From Anaerolineales bacterium (GTDB lineage: Bacteria; Chloroflexota; Anaerolineae; JAAEKA01), in contig JACKBI010000006.1 in NCBI GenBank assembly GCA_020634615.1, forward strand, positions 186,001 through 250,000: a DNA stretch of 64,000 nucleotides, in the 5' to 3' direction. Under the pieces are notes generated by a model. The model was not told where the DNA came from, did no database searches, and was given only the letters and a program-made list of their open reading frames with translations. The position numbers and the translations under genes are program-made. The stretch's first letter is position 1. Each line of letters opens with the position of its first letter. Of the stretch, positions 60,274-64,000 are shown piece after piece.

Positions 60274-60663
60274 TTAAATATTGCCTGTGATCGAATCCGG
60301 CGCGATCTTGAAGATCACCCGCACCTGGCCAGGCTGGACCGTCCACGGCTTGCCGTCGTAGCGCTGCGACAGCGTATCGATGTGCTCTTCAGCGTCGTCG
60401 TGGGTGATCTCGGCCACATGGCCGCGGATGTCGAGATGGGTGTACGGCTCGTCTGGATCCATGATCGACAGCGCGACCCGGCCATCGCGACGCATGTTGC
60501 GGTCCTTGGCGCGGCCCTCGGCCGTGTTGACCAGGATGTAATCGCCGTCGAAATCGATCCACACCGGCGTCACTTGCGGGCTGCCGTCGGGCATGATTGT
60601 GGCCAGGTGGGCAAAGACGCGGCTGTTGAGAAAGTCGGTTTGTTTGTCTGAGAATGCAGTCAT
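60274..60663 (-). CDS. PPOX-class F420/FMN-dependent protein
   Basis: A 129-residue split-barrel flavoprotein-like protein of the TIGR03618 PPOX-class group, with signature AHLATIMPDGSPQVTPVWI and then SIMDPDEPYTHLDIRGHVA. Members use F420 or FMN/pyridoxine phosphates in redox steps. The length fits the F420-type subgroup. The gene lies between two radical SAM genes on the same strand; a redox role in this pathway is possible, not shown. Confidence 0.85.
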   Translation of the reverse strand: MTAFSDKQTDFLNSRVFAHLATIMPDGSPQVTPVWIDFDGDYILVNTAEGRAKDRNMRRDGRVALSIMDPDEPYTHLDIRGHVAEITHDDAEEHIDTLSQRYDGKPWTVQPGQVRVIFKIAPDSITGNI

Positions 60664-60708
60664 GATTTGTCCAGTCAGTTAGAAGCTGTTTGAGAAGTCG
60701 CCCGTTCC

Positions 60709-60795
60709 GACTTCGGAAGTCGCCGAGTTAACGAGAGTAGCCGCTCAACACCGTTACAGGCCAGTCGTGATAGTCAATCGGCGACTTCCGAAGTC
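60709..60795. mobile_element. MITE-like 87-bp element with 18-bp TIR
   Basis: GACTTCGGAAGTCGCCGA (60709-60726) and its perfect reverse complement TCGGCGACTTCCGAAGTC (60778-60795) flank 51 bases. Outer direct repeats CAGTCAGTTA occur at 60672-60681 and 60804-60813, consistent with an enlarged element bounded by a 10-bp direct repeat. The right-hand repeat carries the stop codon region of the gene at 60811. Confidence 0.65.
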
Positions 60796-60810
60796 TCTTC
60801 AAACAGTCAG

Positions 60811-62274
60811 TTAAGAAAGTTTAGGCAGCGGCTTCAGCCGGTCTACTACCCGCTTTTCTACCGGCGCGCGGTAGAAATCCTTGCGCACGCGCCAGCGGGC
60901 CACCGCTTGCAGCGGCCGGCGGCGCAGCGTCTCCGGTCCCCAGGCGAAACGGTTGTAGAATTTGAAGCGCTCGATCATCTCGTACTTTTCCGGCGTGACC
61001 CACGGTCCGGACGAGCCGACGAAATCGAAGTCGGCCCACTCGTCCAACGTTTGTGGCAGGCTGTAGCCCTGGCGCACCACCTCGTCGGTGATCTGTGAGC
61101 CCGGATAGGGTTTGAAGTAGAAGATCGGTGTCTCAAATTGCGGGCTCATGCTGCGTAGCCGCTTGACCAGTTCCATCGAAGCACGCACGCTTTCGTCGCT
61201 TTCACCCGGGAAACCGACGATGAATGGGAAGATCACGCCGACGCCGTGGCGTACGCACATCTCGGCGCTTCTGATGACATCCTCGACGCGGATGTCCTTT
61301 TTCATCCAGTCCATCATTTCCTGCGAACCGGATTCGACGCCGATCATCACCCGCCGCAGGCCGGAGCGGACACACAGTGCGAATGCGTCGTCGCTCAGAC
61401 GGACACCCTGGTCGGCGCGCATGGTAGCCGTCCAGGTGAAGGTGGCGTTGGCGGCCGGTGCAGCGCCGTTGGTGGCCGGTGCAAAGCGACGCAGGAACTC
61501 CTCGGCCACGGCAACAACCCGGTCGCGGTAGGTGAAAAAGGTCTCGTCCTGAAAAGCCAGATCGTCGAAGCGGTAGCGCTGCCACAACGCCTCCGCTTCC
61601 TGGCCCATCCGCTCTGGCTCCAGTGCGGTCCAACGGCGCTTGAACACGAACGGGTCGGCGCAGAAGGCGCAGCGGAAGAAACAACCGGTGGATGAGATGT
61701 AGTCCAGTTGGCGCTCGCCCTTCAGCTTGTAATAGCGCTCGACCTCCATCAACCGGTAGTCGTGGGCGGGCAGCTCGTTCATGTCCGTCATCGCGCGCGC
61801 CATGTTACGCCATGGCGCGCCGTCGACGCGTTCCACAGTGCCGGCGACGCCCAGACCGGGGCCGTTCGGCTGCCAGTTGCCGGCGGCGAATCGCTCCACC
61901 AGTTCGACGAAAGTTGCTTCGCCCTGCCCCTGCACCGTGAAGTCCACGCTGGGCTCAACCAGCGTGTCGGTGGGGAACAGCGATGCGTGCCAGCCGCCCC
62001 AAACCACCGGCAGGGCGGGCCGGTGGGCCTTGGCAGCCCGGCAGACCTGCAGCGCGTCGCGGATCGGCGCGCCGGTCAACACGGTAACGCCAAGGCAAAC
62101 CGCATCATCGAGCTCTGCCAAAACCGCCGCGACCGGATCCTTCTCCAGCCGCCCGTCGATGATGCGTACGTCATAGCGCGTTGGATCCAATGCTGATCCA
62201 ATGGCCAGCAGCGCCAACGGCATAGTAAAGAAGACGGCTCGCGGGTTGTAGAGGACGACTTTAGTACGGGTCAT
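60811..62274 (-). CDS. cobalamin-binding radical SAM protein, subfamily A (copy 2)
   Basis: A 487-residue protein. The B12-binding domain has VVLYNPRAVFFTMPLALLAI, IIDGRLEKDPVAAVLAEL and PVVWGGWHASLFPTDTL. The radical SAM cluster is C198-F-F-R-C202-A-F-C205, with MIGVESGSQEMMDWMKK after it. It is a paralogue of the gene at 55350 (shared DG-LE-DPV-A and C-terminal R-R--FY--P). The linker has no insertion. The ATG at 62274 was chosen; the longer frame reads into the repeat-filled spacer. Confidence 0.9.
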   Translation of the reverse strand: MTRTKVVLYNPRAVFFTMPLALLAIGSALDPTRYDVRIIDGRLEKDPVAAVLAELDDAVCLGVTVLTGAPIRDALQVCRAAKAHRPALPVVWGGWHASLFPTDTLVEPSVDFTVQGQGEATFVELVERFAAGNWQPNGPGLGVAGTVERVDGAPWRNMARAMTDMNELPAHDYRLMEVERYYKLKGERQLDYISSTGCFFRCAFCADPFVFKRRWTALEPERMGQEAEALWQRYRFDDLAFQDETFFTYRDRVVAVAEEFLRRFAPATNGAAPAANATFTWTATMRADQGVRLSDDAFALCVRSGLRRVMIGVESGSQEMMDWMKKDIRVEDVIRSAEMCVRHGVGVIFPFIVGFPGESDESVRASMELVKRLRSMSPQFETPIFYFKPYPGSQITDEVVRQGYSLPQTLDEWADFDFVGSSGPWVTPEKYEMIERFKFYNRFAWGPETLRRRPLQAVARWRVRKDFYRAPVEKRVVDRLKPLPKLS

Positions 62275-62281
62275 GGCAATC

Positions 62282-62407
62282 GAGGGGGAAGAAGGGAAAG
62301 GCGGGAAAGGCGGGAAACCGGCATTCGTGACTGCTCTCGTCACATCGCTCCTTCGTCCATTTCATCCTTTCCTTTGTTTCCCTATTTTCCTTCTTTTCCC
62401 TTCTTCC
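62282..62407. repeat. purine/pyrimidine inverted repeat in spacer
   Basis: Purine-rich GGGAAAGGC units (62282-62312, including GGAAGAAGGGAAAG) and the pyrimidine-rich stretch CTTTCC...TTTTCCCTTCTTCC (about 62360-62407) are partly reverse complements. The spacer separates two radical SAM genes. Confidence 0.55.
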
Positions 62408-63999
62408 TACTCCTGTGGCGTCGGTGTGGCGGCGGCTTGCTGGTTCATCGCGGGTGTCAGTGCATCCATGCCCTGGTGTGGCAGGTCTTCCAGCTGGCGC
62501 AGCTTGCGGCGCGCCAAAGGCAGCGTTGCGGCTTGATAGACCATCGCTCCGACTTGCCGCGGGCCGGGGCGCCGGCCGCCATTCTGGCCGGTCAGGTTGC
62601 TCCAGGTTTTGCGCGCCCGGTATTCCTTGTGCAGGACGGTGTGCAGATGGCGGTAGAACTCCGTAGCGAACGGCCCTTCGTAGAGCATGGCCAGGTCGCT
62701 GGAGTCCTGCCAGTTCTGTTTGGCGCCCAGCTCGTCGTACACCCGGTCGTAGAACTTGGTGCCGGGCAACGGGTACGAGACCGACATGCCGATGTCATCG
62801 GGCTGGCAGTCGCGCACCATCTGCAAGGTTTTCTCGATGTCGGCGCGCGTCTCGCCAGGATAGCCGAACTGCAGGAAGAAGGCCACCTTGATGCCCGCCG
62901 CGTGCAACCGCCGGCTGGCTTCGTAGATTTGCTCGACCTTCGTGCCCTTCTCCATGGCGTCCAGTATCTTCTGTGAACCGGATTCGGCGCCGACCCAGAC
63001 GATCTGGCAGCCGGCTCGCCGCAGTGCGTCGATGTCACCGTCGCGCAGCAACAGATCGACGCGGCTGAGACACTTGAACGGCACGCGCGCATCCAGTCGC
63101 TCGATTTCGTCGGCAAAGCGGCGCATCCAGCCCGGCTTGAGGCCCATGATATCATCCACAAACCAGATGTGATCGGGGTGATAAGTGTCCTTGAGCCATT
63201 TCAACTCTGCCGCCACGCTTTCGGGGCTGCGGCTGTTGTAGCGCTGGCCCCAAATTGGTTTCGCACACCAGTTGCAGTGATAGGGACAGCCGCGCGTCGT
63301 CACCATGTTCATCGAATAGTAGCCGTGCCGTTCCAGCCAGGCGTGACGGTAAAGCTCGATGTCCACCAGATCCCAGGCCGGCCGCGGCAGGCTGTCCACC
63401 TCGCGGATCAGGGGGCGCGGTGCAGTAAACAGTAATCGGTGATCAGTGCTCAGTGGTTGGCCGTTGTCAGGAGTCTGGGCCGTTTCACTGTTCACTGCAT
63501 TCTGATCACTGTTCACTGATAACTGATAACTGATAACTGATGACCGATCACCGGCCACGGCCAGCCCCAGGATCTCCTCCACCGGCTGCTGGCTGCGCCC
63601 CGTCAGGCTGTCCAGCAACTCGCCCAGAGTGATCTCGCCCTCGCCTTGCAGCACGAAGTCCACGTTTGCGTCGAAATAGAGCGGGGCGTGGTCGGTGGCG
63701 TCGGCGCCGCACAGAATGACCGTGCAGCCGCGTTCCTTGGCCATGCGCGTCATGGTGATAGCCGCCTCGCGCATTCGCAGCAGGCACATCTTGCTCAGGT
63801 AGTTGAAGTTGTCCTCGTAGAGCACTGCGAAACGCGGCTGATGCCGGTCCAGCGCTTCAGCCCAGCGCTCCTCAGAGTCGGCCAGCATCGCGTCGAACAG
63901 GGCCACGTCGTAGCCGCGCTCGCGCACATAGGCTGCCGCGTAAAGCGTGCCCAGCGGCGGGTAAGGCTGCATCGCCTCCCACAGTTTCGGGTCGAAGCG
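62407..63999 (-). CDS. cobalamin-binding radical SAM protein, subfamily B (copy 2, 5' end outside window)
   Basis: The open frame continues to the window edge: codons before the Met at 63972 read RFDPKLWEA, matching DPHELQV in the copy at 58695, so the true N-terminus is outside. The B12-binding domain has QPYPPLGTLYAAAYVRERGY and VFDAM-like strand VALFDAMLADSEERWAEAL. The radical SAM cluster C229-P-Y-H-C233-N-W-C236 and WVGAESGSQKILDAMEKG are complete (numbered from that Met). It is cotranscribed with its neighbours. A 130-base heptamer insertion lies in the interdomain linker (63424-63556), in the same place as the insertion of the copy at 55350. Confidence 0.85.
   Translation of the reverse strand, partial: RFDPKLWEAMQPYPPLGTLYAAAYVRERGYDVALFDAMLADSEERWAEALDRHQPRFAVLYEDNFNYLSKMCLLRMREAAITMTRMAKERGCTVILCGADATDHAPLYFDANVDFVLQGEGEITLGELLDSLTGRSQQPVEEILGLAVAGDRSSVISYQLSVNSDQNAVNSETAQTPDNGQPLSTDHRLLFTAPRPLIREVDSLPRPAWDLVDIELYRHAWLERHGYYSMNMVTTRGCPYHCNWCAKPIWGQRYNSRSPESVAAELKWLKDTYHPDHIWFVDDIMGLKPGWMRRFADEIERLDARVPFKCLSRVDLLLRDGDIDALRRAGCQIVWVGAESGSQKILDAMEKGTKVEQIYEASRRLHAAGIKVAFFLQFGYPGETRADIEKTLQMVRDCQPDDIGMSVSYPLPGTKFYDRVYDELGAKQNWQDSSDLAMLYEGPFATEFYRHLHTVLHKEYRARKTWSNLTGQNGGRRPGPRQVGAMVYQAATLPLARRKLRQLEDLPHQGMDALTPAMNQQAAATPTPQE
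63424..63556. repeat. heptamer-type insertion in interdomain linker of radical SAM copy (B2)
   Basis: Units CAGTAAT, CGGTGAT, CAGTGCT, then the reverse direction CACTGTT, CACTGAT, AACTGAT, AACTGAT are read in frame as SVISYQLSVNSDQNAVNSET plus LSTDHRLLF. The 7-base period makes a 7-residue protein repeat (SVISYQL-like). Confidence 0.8.
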
Positions 64000-64000
64000 C

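Noticed and set aside
60137..60346. Small - strand open frame LVLVLILVLVLF
   Set aside because: The protein repeat is only the translation of the hexamer DNA array.
55303..64000. Search for a cobalamin riboswitch upstream of the radical SAM genes
   Set aside because: The spacers are short and filled with repeats or inverted-repeat elements; no B12-box-like conserved sequence was recognised.

Overview
This 64 kb window is GC-rich (by eye) and densely coded, and it has the look of a Chloroflexota (Anaerolineae/Caldilineae-like) chromosome. That assignment is an inference. It rests on a very long SecA with extra insertions, multi-GAF histidine kinases, an orphan PspA/substrate-binding/VWA module, many GT-C membrane proteins, and heptanucleotide repeat arrays scattered through genes and spacers. 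No rRNA, tRNA, CRISPR array, complete insertion sequence or prophage was recognised.

Region 1 (1-16.3 kb, + strand): the C-terminal part of a long-form phosphate acetyltransferase (pta), a small unknown gene, secA ending in a bidirectional terminator, and an orphan 1235-residue GAF/PAS histidine kinase. A probable membrane-stress module follows (pspA, a membrane-anchored substrate-binding-like protein, a substrate-binding-like/VWA fusion and a two-TM coiled-coil protein). Last comes a Leu/Ile/Val-type periplasmic-binding lipoprotein with a small membrane protein and a HEAT-repeat protein, but no ABC permease or ATPase.

Region 2 (16.3-40.2 kb, - strand): an accessory stretch of small enzymes and envelope proteins. 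It contains two alpha/beta hydrolases, several SAM methyltransferases, two paralogous SRPBCC proteins, a TMEM175-type channel, beta-solenoid-like DUF2807-type proteins, an acyltransferase-3, GNAT enzymes and a CPBP protease. It also has an operon of two membrane-tethered serine hydrolases with a membrane protein, an ANT(6)-like nucleotidyltransferase, an HEXXH lipoprotein and a GT39-like mannosyl/arabinosyltransferase. Many neighbours overlap by ATGA, so translational coupling is the rule.

Region 3 (40.1-44.9 kb, - strand): a PAS/GAF histidine kinase, an OmpR-type response regulator, a stand-alone receiver protein and a ParB-like protein, running into the CPBP protease.

Region 4 (45.2-64.0 kb, all - strand): an unbroken cell-surface polymer or glycolipid locus. 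It carries four cobalamin-binding radical SAM proteins of two alternating subfamilies (B-A-B-A in the transcribed direction), four SAM methyltransferases counting the zinc-ribbon one, a PPOX/F420-type flavin reductase-like protein, a flippase, three GT-C type integral membrane glycosyltransferases, a GT4 glycosyltransferase and an O-antigen-ligase-like protein. This is the best candidate in the window for an undescribed biosynthetic system: radical methylation or rearrangement chemistry combined with lipid-linked glycan assembly and export.

Overlaying all regions are short repeats. Heptamer-type arrays (CAGTGAT, CGGGAAA, CATTACG, CGTGAAG and similar) occur both in spacers and in frame inside at least five genes. 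A pair of 85/87 bp elements with 18 bp terminal inverted repeats lies between the radical SAM genes, and AGAAACCsGG palindromes occur twice, one of them forming the end of a radical SAM gene.
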